Assembly (NCBI GenBank): GCA_021464245.1
Contig: JADCRB010000007.1
Location: forward strand, 6,757,855 to 6,821,854
DNA from: Carallia brachiata
Taxonomy: Eukaryota; Streptophyta; Magnoliopsida; Malpighiales; Rhizophoraceae
DNA: 64,000 nucleotides
Direction of reading: 5' to 3'
The notes below the pieces were generated by a model, which was not told where the DNA came from, ran no database searches, and saw nothing but the letters and a program-made list of their open reading frames with translations. How positions within the stretch are numbered: the stretch's first letter is position 1; each line of letters begins with the position of its first letter. A program made the translations under genes and the position numbers. Shown here one piece after another: positions 49,536-59,660 of this stretch.

Positions 49536-50470
49536 TTAAAATCAAATTTCATATTTTTAAAAAAACAACAAATCAAAATTCTCATAAAATTCAAATAAAT
49601 TCAAAAAAATTATATTATAAATTATTTTATCCTACGCTAATAATATTTCACATTTCAAACTATTTTACAATAAATCTTTATAAGTTTATATATTATAGGA
49701 AATACTATTCATCTATTTACATATTAGAAAATGACTTTAAATTCTTTTGAATAGTATTACTGTCGTATAAGAATAACATTTCCCTAATTTTAATCAATAA
49801 TTCCTAGTTAATCAATAATTCGTCAGTGAAGAATTTGCCGCTATCGTAATGCCTTGCTTAAAAAAATAATATTAATGCTTTTCCTCAGACGTTTTTTTTT
49901 TTTTTTTGAGAAAGCTTTTCCTCAGACGTTACTCGACCCAAGCCAGGCAACGACCTTTCACCGATGTTTTAAAAACCAAATAGATCACTAAATATTCAGT
50001 AGTTCAAAATTTAATCGATTTAATCAGTATAATTATAATTGAATCAGTAAAAATTAATATTTAATATTAAATATATATATAAATTAAATTTTTATGTATA
50101 TCATATAATTATATAAATTGGTATATTATATAAGAATGATAATAAATATTTAAAATAAAGTATATTTTAAGAACTATATTAATATTCATATACATTAAAA
50201 ATATTATAATTATTATATTTAACAAAATACAATTTATAATTAAAAAAATTATAAAACTAAAAGAATAACTAAATTAATATAATAATAAATGTCAATAATT
50301 TATGTTAAATATTTTAAAAATAAAATATATTGTTATTTATGTATTTTTATTTTGATTAATTCAATTTTTTAAGTAATAATTTAACTCAATTGTTAATTTA
50401 TTATTCACAAAAGGTAAAATGAGAAAGTAAAAATAACTTTGACTCTTATTAGTTAAAAAAAAAAAAAAGA
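49536..50470. other. AT-rich intergenic DNA with a truncated MITE-like end
   Basis: gatgttttaaaaaccaaata at 49963-49982 resembles a decayed copy of the terminal sequence seen in the hAT-type elements at 50479 and 58416 and is followed by related-looking gattt-rich sequence, but no partner terminus was found. Nothing coding is supported. Confidence 0.4.
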
Positions 50471-51644
50471 ATTACAAGCATAGTTATTAAAATCGCGATC
50501 CTGATCGTAGGATCGCACGATCTTACGATCCTGTATCCTTCCAACGATCCAAATCGTATCAAAAATCGTTTTTTTGGTAGGATCGGATAGGATCGGGATC
50601 CGGATCGTAGGATCGTATAAAATCGTGTAGAATCGCTAGTAGAATCGAGGTAGGATCGTAAATATATAATTTTTTTAATTTTTGAAAAATAGTTTTAGGA
50701 ATTAATTAATTAGTAAATATATCATTTATAATCATTTGTTTTGATAAAAATTATCAAATTAGTCATAATTTTATTATTTCAACCATACTTAATAGTTAGA
50801 AAAATATAATTAAAAAAATTATATCGAAAAAATTTAATAATAAAATATTTAGAAGCGTATTTATTAACAACTATGAAAATGTAAATATAAATATCATTTA
50901 ATTATAATACAATGAAATAATATTAAAATAACTTAATTTAATTGAAAGTTAAAAACTCATTATACTCACTTTTGATTTGTTACTATCAAAATTTAGGAAA
51001 ACAAATTATATTTTCATTCTTATAATTCTTAAATTAATACTATGATGACATAAATTTCGAGCATGTAACAATTAGACTAAAAATACAAAAATAATGTATT
51101 TATTAAAATTATTTTAATAAAATTTTCTTATGCTCATATTAACATTCTTTTTTAAAATGGAGATGAATGAGAAGTAGAATGTATTCCAAGGATTTTAGGG
51201 AAACATGTAAGTCATCAAAGTTGTCTAAATTTTAAACGTTTCATTATTCATTAACTTTTAATTTGTTTGTATGATATAGGTCCCGATGAATTTGGGTCAC
51301 TAATGTGAAAATTCATAACTATCAATGATGAAGACAATGATGGATGGCACATTCGAGAATGAATGATCTAATTTTTTATGATTTGGGTATATTACAATTT
51401 AGAAAATCTTGAAAAAGTACCACAAACCTATAAGATTATGATGACCATGTACATCAAAGAAATAATGATCAAAATTAGGTTGTTAACTAAATGATGTATA
51501 TTTTGTGCATTGTTGGATATTAAAAATGTTATTTTTAATTTAATTTTTTAAATTTCGGTAGAATCTTACGACTCTACGATTCGATCCTGATATATCCAAA
51601 ACGATCTTAAATAGAATCCTGATCCTAACAACCTTGATTACAAG
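50471..51644. mobile_element. hAT-type MITE, 1158 bp, with perfect 8 bp target duplication
   Basis: ATTACAAG occurs at 50471-50478 and again at 51637-51644. The element between (50479-51636) has inverted termini CATAGTTATTAAAATC and, on the other strand, CAAGGTTGTTAGGATC. The first 170 bp carries many copies of GATCGTAGGATCG-like motifs (50493-50660), and related GATC motifs recur near the right end (51555-51628). Clustered subterminal repeats and an 8 bp duplication are hallmarks of hAT elements, where the repeats bind transposase. No transposase is encoded. Confidence 0.85.
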
Positions 51645-52761
51645 ACACTAGTTGATCCAATAGTAAGAGTTTACCCATTATAAATAGAGCCATAAGTTGA
51701 AGACTCATCTTGCGCACCACATCATATATGTTGAGATTTTTTAGCAAATATGGTGGGCAAACGTGGCACTTGTACAAAGTGCTACCTCACTATTGACTGA
51801 TCAAAGTGATTGTTGATCGAACCGATTGACCATGAAAATTGCGACTAATTCACCTGTGAAAATTGCGACTAATTCACCAGTTTTCGTTTAAACTGGCCGG
51901 TTTATCAGTTCTATACCCAACTTTCAAAAAGTCCGACTTCAAGAGAGATACAAACCGATCAATTGACTGGCTTCCAATTTTTCTAGTCTCACCGCTGATC
52001 TGGTTTGGTTCTTACACCATTGCATTTCACCAATTGATTAGAAAAAGCGCTGCCGTTTAGCAAAGCCCAGAGCCCAGAGCCCAGAGCCCAGAGCATGCGT
52101 ACAACAGAACAGAGGATAGATCATATACAAATGATTCACTATGTTCCTTCTTTATTTGTTCCCGCGCCAAACCCAAACTTCCTCTCTCCATCTTCCTCGA
52201 CAAGAATTGTAGACATGGAAGGAACTAAGCCTTCACCCCTCCGCTACTTTTTGTACGGCTTCTACTCTCGTCGAACCAAACGAATGTTCTTTGATGGTTT
52301 CTTCAATCCGAAAGATGCGCAGAAAACTTCAAACCAGAAGTGATTCAATGCAAACCCATCCGTCCTCCATATTATACCTCCCCGCATCAAAACCGAAAAT
52401 GGAGAAAATAAAAGGTTGGAGATTCTAATTCCCCAGATTGATCCCTTTAGAGATTGAAATAACATAGATGTGAAAGAATACGAAAAAATCACATTCGTTT
52501 CATGAGAAGACAAGTTAGTAACAAATGAATCATTTGTATATTACCATGCAATCAGAACCCAAAAATTCTGTATCTGATTAGCTGTTGTTTTACTGATGAC
52601 TTACAACCGGACCTAACTCTACCTTAGTAGCAGCACTGATATTCTCATTCCACAGCTATACAGCCACTATTCTTGGCCATTCTTTGTGCCAACAACATTT
52701 TTCACAAGGAATTACAGTGGACCTATCATCACCTTAATCGCACTAACTTCAGATTCTTCAT
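51645..52761. other. Intergenic region left of GOT1, with short tandem repeats
   Basis: It contains a direct duplication of gaaaattgcgactaattcacc (51834 and 51857 onward) and a four-fold agcccag repeat (52064-52094). The part at 51790-52000 has ccgattgacc and aactggccggttt phrases that recall the subterminal repeats of the MITE at 58416, so it may be a relic of that family. The stretch near 52500-52761 is probably the GOT1 3' untranslated region. The open frame at 52095-52343 has no recognised family. Confidence 0.45.
52064..52094. repeat. (AGCCCAG)4 heptamer minisatellite
   Basis: agcccag is repeated four times in tandem, followed by agc and then atgcg. Confidence 0.92.
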
Positions 52762-53968
52762 TCACACGGGCACTCTTCTGCCACGGTAGCGATCAAAGAG
52801 CTGCATATAAATGGAAACAACATCCAGTCAAATTTTAAGAATATATAGCTTAAATAACAGCAACGCATAGTCTGATGACTCTGATCCATTGATTTGTGCA
52901 GCTCACTTTCTCTTTGCCGATGCATGTGTGCAAGCCGGTCCCAATGTTCACAGACAATATGTAACCAGAAAATATTTACACTCTACTAATTCAGCTTATT
53001 CTACATTCTTCTTCTCTATAATTTGTCCACGCACAACAGACAAGACCTACCAATCCTTTAACAATAGCTGATAAAGCCCGACAAAAAGTTGTTTTGGTTC
53101 CTAAAAGGCTGCGAAATACAGGTAGCAATTGTTCACAAAACAAATGAGGAAGTCTTGACAATATTCAATCATAAAAGAGGGAAAAAAAATTACTTTCTAT
53201 TTTCATGTGAGCTATACAAGATTCAATAGGGATACTTTGAAATAAAGAAAGTAGTTGGTTTAAGGAAAAAGCCCTCCATGAAAGGGTACAAGCATCCGCT
53301 TCAACAGACAAGACAACATGATAGATAGACCTCCCCAGAACATAAGCACTTCTTGTGTAGTTGAACTAACTGAGCAACAGAATTTACTTCTTTATGACAC
53401 TTTGATAGAGCAAGAGACTATATATTTATTTAATACCCATACATTCTAAACGCACTCAAACTTTGTTAATATGCATAATCCAACAGTACTCTTTTCCACA
53501 TTCCAAATTCAAATGATTACTGGGTCCCGCCTTAAAAGTGTTGAAGTTAACAGCAAATCTCAAATAACTAAAATCAAGATTTTGAGTTGCAAAATGGACA
53601 TACCGATCGAACATATGGCTGTTGAAACACCCAACCAAGAATGGGAATCCTCTGCATAAAGACTGCCAGTGTCGGCCAGAAGCCACTGCACAAAATTTCC
53701 ATCAGGATGTCTAACCGTGCAAAGTAGACTTGGTACTAAAAACATACTTAGATTAAATCCAACAGACCTGAAGAGGACAACGAAGCCATATGCTTCCAAA
53801 ATCATACCAATAATTGGCCATCCTATGACAACAAAGAAGAAGCCAATACCAAACGAGACAGTTCCCTGAATCATCATTGCAGCACAAATGGTGAGAATAG
53901 AGTGTCAAGCAAATACAACTGCTGCGAAGTGCACAAGCTCTCACCAGTTGAATTATTATTTTTGCATG

Positions 53969-54022
<54 letters not shown>

Positions 54023-55387
54023 AGAGAGAAGAGCACAATTCCACCTTAAAATTTTGACGTTTTGTGAAGAACTGCATGGTGGACTTTAATCCAATGGTCA
54101 GACTCACACCAGAAACAAAGAGGATCTGTCAGATAAAGGTAAACAAGAAAATGAAGTATTATATGAATACCACAATAGAATAAGAAAAGAAAATATTAAA
54201 ATGTTATTGCATTCATAACAGGGAGCTTACATTTCCCATTGCAAGTAGTCCCTTGTCAAAGAAAAAAATGACTCCCAGGAAGGAGAAAAATATGCCAAAT
54301 CCTGTCAAGCCTATCCCAATCTCTGTTTCATTTCCAACAATGAGAACCAAGCATGTAAGTACCCATTCTACGATGATCATGTTGGATGAATGCAAATCAG
54401 CTACCCATTCCTTTTTTGGATATTGATGTCAAGTCTATCTATTTAACAATACAGAGAGATTCAACAGAAAAATTATGCACAATGTACATGGGCTCAATTA
54501 TGACGGAATAAATCAATTTCCCAGTACACTTACTTTAAGGTGATTAACCAGCTAAAAGAATGATACTCTATTGATAGCAACCAAAAGGAGTCACAGTCTC
54601 ATAGCAATAACTAGAGAGTCGCACATGAATATTTGCATTTGAGAAGTCTAACAGTTAAATGAATGGCTACATTTAAGGCAAGATCAACCAATCAAATAAG
54701 GGAAATGCAAGTGGTTCTATGCAAACAAGATTAATATAACTGGTCAAACTTTGAGAAAAGAATCGCAAGAGCAGAAAAGGAAGAATACAATAGCGATTAT
54801 GAGTTCCCCGAAGATATAGACAACAGTAACCAAATGACCAAAATTCACATGCAAAAGTAGAAAAGCGTCCTGGTAAAAAATAGTTCAATAACCACATGAA
54901 ATACGCAACAGCTCAGATCATCTTGACCCAAAAAAATTGAAGCCGAAGCCTTAACAAGATGAAAAAGGAAAAGGACGAGCTAGCAGGAGCAGCCTAATGG
55001 ATGGTGCACGCCTTCACAAAACAAAATATCTCTATAGCTAGCAATAGGAACTTAAGTACCATTCAATGCCAATTCTCTTGCCAATCTGACAATAGTCATT
55101 ATAAACAAAAAGGACAAATATTACAAGGAAAGCTCTTAAATAAGCGAGAATTGCAAAATAAGCAAAATTAACAACCGCCAGAAAAAGACCTCTAACGATC
55201 CAAGAATTCTTTTTCAATAGACGAGACTAAATTACATCGATCTAATTCAGATCTATAATTATAAGCAGTCATTTCTTTCTCAGCCTCATCATCTCCCGTC
55301 CGGCGATTGATTCAATCCTCCACAAAGTATAAAAATAAGATGGAAATCTGACTTACTTTTTCGATCGTTCATTTCGAAGGAAACCAT
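52762..55387 (-). CDS. GOT1: GOT1 vesicle transport protein (six exons, 140 aa)
   Basis: Minus-strand exons 55387-55357, 54322-54231, 54125-54045, 53865-53768, 53685-53604 and 52800-52762 join in frame with GT-AG borders to 140 codons plus a stop, the usual family length. The protein begins MVSFEMNDRKKIGIGLTGFG, continues with four hydrophobic segments (GIFFSFLGVIFFF; ILFVSGVSLTIGL; GIGFFFVVIGWPIIGMIL with VVLFSGFW; LGWVFQ region), and ends FDRYRGRRVPV. It matches the Got1/Sft2-like family, small Golgi membrane proteins implicated in ER-Golgi vesicle traffic and fusion. The first exon codes for only ten residues and is separated by a 1 kb intron. The gene appears intact. Confidence 0.95.
53973..54029. 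repeat. Compound (TG)n(AG)n microsatellite in a GOT1 intron
   Basis: About 17 TG units run to 54007 and are followed by about 10 AG units. The tract lies in the intron between exons 3 and 4 of GOT1, close to the exon 3 donor at 54044. Confidence 0.92.
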
Positions 55388-56717
55388 CGTTGCGGCTTTA
55401 CTATCAACAGCAAGTGCTTCCGCACCTTCACTGCAATCACCAAACAAAACAAAACAAACAATTACATCTCAAGATCGATTCAAGCTAGGGTTTCAATTAA
55501 AAAAAAATAGAAAAAAGAAAGAACACATCGAAATAGAACTGCATCTTTAGTTATTTATTACCTCTTTTTTTTCTTTTTTGAATGAATCTGCGAGAAAGGA
55601 AGCGGACTCAACTCAGATTCCTGCCGAAAAGTTAGCTCGAAAGTCCCTGTTTGGATAAACGAAAAAGACTTGCCCTAATTTCCCTTAATATTTTCCCCTG
55701 AACCATGCGCGACAGAGATGGAAATAGCTTTCTAATTCCTTGTTTTTTCCTGATGTATTTTTTTTTTTTTGCCCCTTGGAGAGTTTTTCGAGTGCAAAGC
55801 AGTTTGATTAAGAAATTGGTTTGTGAAATTTATTTATTTATTTATATCGGAAGATGTGTGTTGTGAGTTGTGACGTTGTTCGGCCAATCAGAAATTCAAG
55901 TCCTTATGTGTTTTTTTGGGCTTCTTCAAACACCGAAAATCGACTCGTCGGTTCACCGAGACATCACCCAATCGACTGATCAGCCTTCATATCCCGGTGT
56001 CGTCCTTACAATTTATTATTCTTTTTTGTTATCTTACTTTTCTTTTTTTTTTCAGGCATTCTTAAGATAATATAATACGTAAAAAATATATAATTAATTA
56101 TTAATTATTATTTATTTTTAAAATTAAATATATGTTTTTTTTTAATTTAAAATTTTAAATTACTATATCTATCATACTATTACAATAAGGACGTGTTCAA
56201 ATATCGAGTCATGCATCAAAAACAAAGGGGACCAATTTCGTAAAAATTTGTTTTTTACTGGAAAGTTGTTAAATAGCATGTTTATCTCCTCCAGTTTATA
56301 TTTGGGAATCATCCATTCTGTAGTTTTCAGATGAAGCGAAAAATTTGAACATTTCTCCATAATTATCATTTCTCTCAAGTTTCCAACAAAACGATTTTTT
56401 TGTTTTTGCCTCTAAATTCCACAAAATAAAAAATAAAAAAATCTTGGGAGGTGTGTTCTGTTTTGGTATCGGATAAAAAGAAGAGAACTCAAAACGCCAG
56501 TTTGAAAAACGAACTTTGCAATTTATTACGTACTGATCTTGGGTTTTTTTTTTTTTAAGCGAAAACATGGAATTTTGTTGTTTTTTCAGAAAAAAAAATA
56601 AAAACAAAGAGACGATCCGCTTGAGGGTATTTAAGTAAAATTGTTTCTCCTCCCGCAACAAGTATTCCAAGACTACAACGGTCAAGAAAGCCACCGACAT
56701 CAATCCGCGCGGACCAT
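55388..56717. other. Shared upstream region between GOT1 (-) and the locus at 56718 (+)
   Basis: The two transcription units diverge from here. The GOT1 leader probably occupies 55388-about 55640. The remainder is AT-rich with poly-T runs and no supported gene; the open frame at 56296-56829 on - is low complexity. Confidence 0.45.
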
Positions 56718-56725
56718 TATAAATA
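56718..56725 (+). promoter_or_regulatory. TATA box (TATAAATA)
   Basis: TATAAATA lies 88-95 bp upstream of the ATG at 56813, in an otherwise GC-balanced stretch (ccgcgcggacca). Position and sequence fit a plant core promoter for the unrecognised + strand locus. Confidence 0.6.
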
Positions 56726-56812
56726 CCTTCCCAGACCCCAAGTTTCCCATTCCAAGAAACCTCCCAAAAAAAAAAAAAAAAAAGGCTACTCGCTTTCTCA
56801 ATTTTCTCTTCT

Positions 56813-56973
56813 ATGCGAGAAAATTCCATTCCATATCTCTGCTCAAGCCGGTGGCTCGTCGCTACATCGCTCGTCCTTGTTTTGTTCGACTATACCGCTG
56901 GATTGATTGCAGAGAGCCAACCATCGAGTCATCATTCCGGCAAAGGTCGGCGACGATTCAAGTTTCCTCAAGG
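56813..56973 (+). CDS. First exon of an unrecognised secreted or membrane protein
   Basis: The open frame starts MRENSIPYLCSS, has a hydrophobic core (WLVATSLVLVLFDYTAGLI) typical of a signal peptide, then AESQPSSHHSGKGRRRFKFP. A plausible donor (CAAG|GTTTGA) ends it at 56973; without splicing the frame stops at 57023-57025. A TATA box lies about 90 bp upstream. I do not recognise the family. Downstream exon-like blocks with good splice signals exist at 59557-59660 (open frame RTVHRMRCRPSLQREV, then IEDVAKVGNVVK), 60700-60771 (VWAAAMSAGPENYDLNESYK) and 61186-61289 (VSPLVCHIPSMLSLQ), but the phases do not join cleanly, so the full gene could not be built. It may be a gene, a decayed gene or a long noncoding RNA. 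Confidence 0.42.
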
Positions 56974-58407
56974 TTTGATAGCTTTTCTTTTCTTCGGACT
57001 TAGGGATTTGAATTCTTTTATTTGATTTGATTATTAATCTGATTTTTTTTTGTTTTCGTTTTCTTTCTCTCTGCTGTGGTTTCTTGTTCTTTATTTCAAT
57101 GATACAATGGACAACGATCTGAGTTGCTTTTCGATTTTCATTATTTTGTTTTTCTTTGAAACAAGAATTCGAATCTTTTGTTGTTTTGGATTTCAGTTCA
57201 TCACTGTGAGCCAGAAGGTTAATTTTGGGTTTTATGCTTTCTGTTCTTTTTCTTTTTTTTTTTTTTCCCTTTCCAATTCTGCAGTTTCTTCTTTTTTCGT
57301 TGCAGAGACAACCATACAGGCAAGACTAGACCATTCTTTGTTCATTATTTTTTTTTCTTTTTCAGTGAGACACAACGTTAGTCTCGTTTTTCCTCTTCTT
57401 GATTCTTTTCTTGTTCTGTTTTCTTTTTTTTTTTTGGTCCTTTTTCGTTCTGCAGTTTCTCTATATGCCACTTCTCTTGGCAAGATTGTTTAGTTTACAC
57501 ATCTTTTCACATGTCTTTCCCCCCAACCCTTTCTACATTAGACTGCAAATTTCCTCTGTAATTGCAAAAACTTACCAAGAATAATTTTTTTTTGTAGCGA
57601 AACTATACAGCAGCATTGGAACCCTCGCTGGAAGAGCAAAATAGACGTAATCTAAATTGCTTAAATAAATAGAAAGTCGGCATTAATTATTTCCCTTTTT
57701 TTCTTTTTTGTATGTTACGGGCTTCACAGAGACATTATTTCACAAATCCACTTGTAGATGGGAAAATGCACATTTATGAGGAATGATAACTTTTAATTGT
57801 TTATTTTCTTGTTTTTTGCTTCTTAGTAAGTCAACGTCATTGTTATTATTATTATTATCATTATTATTATTTTGTGTTTTCCAGATTTCCCAGAGACATT
57901 ATATCACAAATCCACATGTAGATGGGAAAGAGACTATGGATGAAGAAAGGTGCCTTTTTAAGATCAATCTTTCCTTTCCACTTTTCTGCCCTTTTCTTTT
58001 GGTCTTTTTCTGCCTTTTCTTCTTAGCCTTTTGTTTTCTGTTTTCTTTTCCTTATCTAATACTTATAAGCTGAAATTTTCAGTAAGCTATTTTTAAAGAA
58101 CCAAGAGGTAGGAAGCTTTCAAGTGAAGTGAGTCATTCTTCCAACTAAATGCAATTACTTAACGTTTATAGTGTCATTCACATTGAAATTTAATTCTTTT
58201 GTAGAAGGAAATGTAGTGAGAGGACATACATCACTTCAATTAGGCAGTTTTATTGGGAATGCATTTAGGGTTTGATGGGTTTGGTTCTTACTGTTAACAG
58301 TGTTAATTCTTCTGGTTAGTGTTTGTTCAAAAAGCATTTGACGCTGCTTCTGATGCAAGAGGATTTTTCTTATTTTTGTGCTTATTCGGATATTCTGTAT
58401 ACACAGC

Positions 58408-58899
58408 CATTCAGGCAATGTTGTTAAAACCGGCTTGGACCGGCCGGTCCAACTGGTTCAACCTTTGACCGGCCAAAGGTCCGGGCCGATTCATGGTCAC
58501 TGTTGCCCCTTAACTCGGATCGGTCAAAACCAGCGAAAATCGGTGAAAAACCGGACCCAGTTCAAACCGGTATAAAAGTTTTATAAATTATAATTTGATC
58601 CCAATGTTTATTTAAATTATAATTTGAGTTTTCAATTTAATTAAAATTTTCAATTTAGTCCTAAATTTATCAAAACTTTCAATTTAGTCTTAAAGTTATC
58701 AAAATTTTTAATTTAATCCTTAAAAATAAAAAAAGTAATATTTAATAATCATGTATAAGTATTATTTTTTTAAATTATTTTTATACATATATATATATTA
58801 ATAAATACCGGTTCAAATACCAGTTAGACCGGTTGAACCTTGACCCACTAATGTTTTCGGTTCGATAACCGGTCCGGTTCTGACAACCTTGCATTCAGG
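58408..58899. mobile_element. hAT-type MITE, 476 bp, with perfect 8 bp target duplication
   Basis: CATTCAGG at 58408-58415 is repeated exactly at 58892-58899. The element (58416-58891) begins CAATGTTGTTAAAACCGG and ends, on the other strand, CAAGGTTGTCAGAACCGG, 15 of 18 positions matching. CCGGT/ACCGG motifs cluster in the outer 150 bp on the left (58431-58570) and the outer 85 bp on the right. The core has three imperfect tttcaatttagtc..taaa..tatcaaaa repeats (58632-58720). No transposase is encoded. Confidence 0.88.
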
Positions 58900-59064
58900 T
58901 AAAGATCAAAATTGACTTACGTTGTCTTTGTTCTTCATTTCTCTTTGTTTTTTAAAAAAAAAAAGAAAGAATTCAAGTCTTGTGTTGATTTGAAAGGCTG
59001 TCCATTATAGGAACACATAATGTTAACCTCTTGTTTCCTCTTTACCCCCACCCCTACAACAACT

Positions 59065-59080
59065 CCCCCCCCCCCCCCCC
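59065..59080. repeat. C16 homopolymer
   Basis: Sixteen consecutive C residues, followed by ggtgggg. Long C runs are rare in this AT-rich sequence, and the length should be treated as uncertain. Confidence 0.85.
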
Positions 59081-59660
59081 GGTGGGGCTGTTCCACCAGT
59101 CACACGTTCTCTTTGAAAGATTGGTCAGTTTATACAAATCTCTCCATTTTTTTCCTTTCATGTTACAATAAAGCCTCTTTGTAGTTATAATTGCTTACCA
59201 AATCTAATTTGTTTGTTGTGAAATGAAATTATACTTTTGAGACAGTCTTGGAAGGTTTAGAACAATAGTTTAACTATTAATATCAATGGTTTGTTCTTTA
59301 TAATGTTATTTTAGGCTTTATAGGAAGCATTGTTGGAGAATAAAAGTGTAGATGAAAAAAAAATACTGATAAAGAATGGTGCCTTTTTAAACTCACTATC
59401 TCCTTTTGCCTCTTGTTTTCCTGTCTGAATTGTTGTTTTATTTGCTTTTAGGAAATTAAGAGCTTGGATGCTTACAATACAAGTAAGATATTTTTCTAAC
59501 TAAATTCATTTTACTAATATTTGGTGACATTGCCATTTAAATTTCATGTTTTGCAGGAGAACTGTGCATAGAATGAGATGTCGTCCATCACTTCAGAGGG
59601 AAGTTTTTCATGGGGATGATGGCATTGAAGATGTTGCAAAAGTGGGAAATGTTGTAAAAG

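Larger units (their letters stand above)
57275..59660 (+). repeat. Diverged repeated modules within the 57-62 kb locus
   Basis: Several phrases recur in the same order. ctgcagtttctctatatgcc at 57452 matches ctgcagttttttatatacca at 61583. agagacattatttcacaaat (57727) recurs as agagacattatatcacaaat (57892) and, more diverged, near 59322. ggtgccttttta at 57950 recurs at 59378. aattgc..cttaccaa..aat at 57560 recurs at 59190. The blocks look like old, imperfect duplications of one intron-exon module. The MITE at 58416 and a C16 run (59065-59080) lie between them. Confidence 0.6.

Noticed and set aside
52095..52343. 82-codon + open frame containing FLYGFYSRRTKRMFFDGFF.
   Set aside because: It has no recognised family or gene context, and probably overlaps the GOT1 3' region; kept only as a note.
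57050..57493. 147-codon Phe/Ser-rich open frame on +.
   Set aside because: It reads through poly-T, intron-like DNA downstream of a donor site and has no conserved features.
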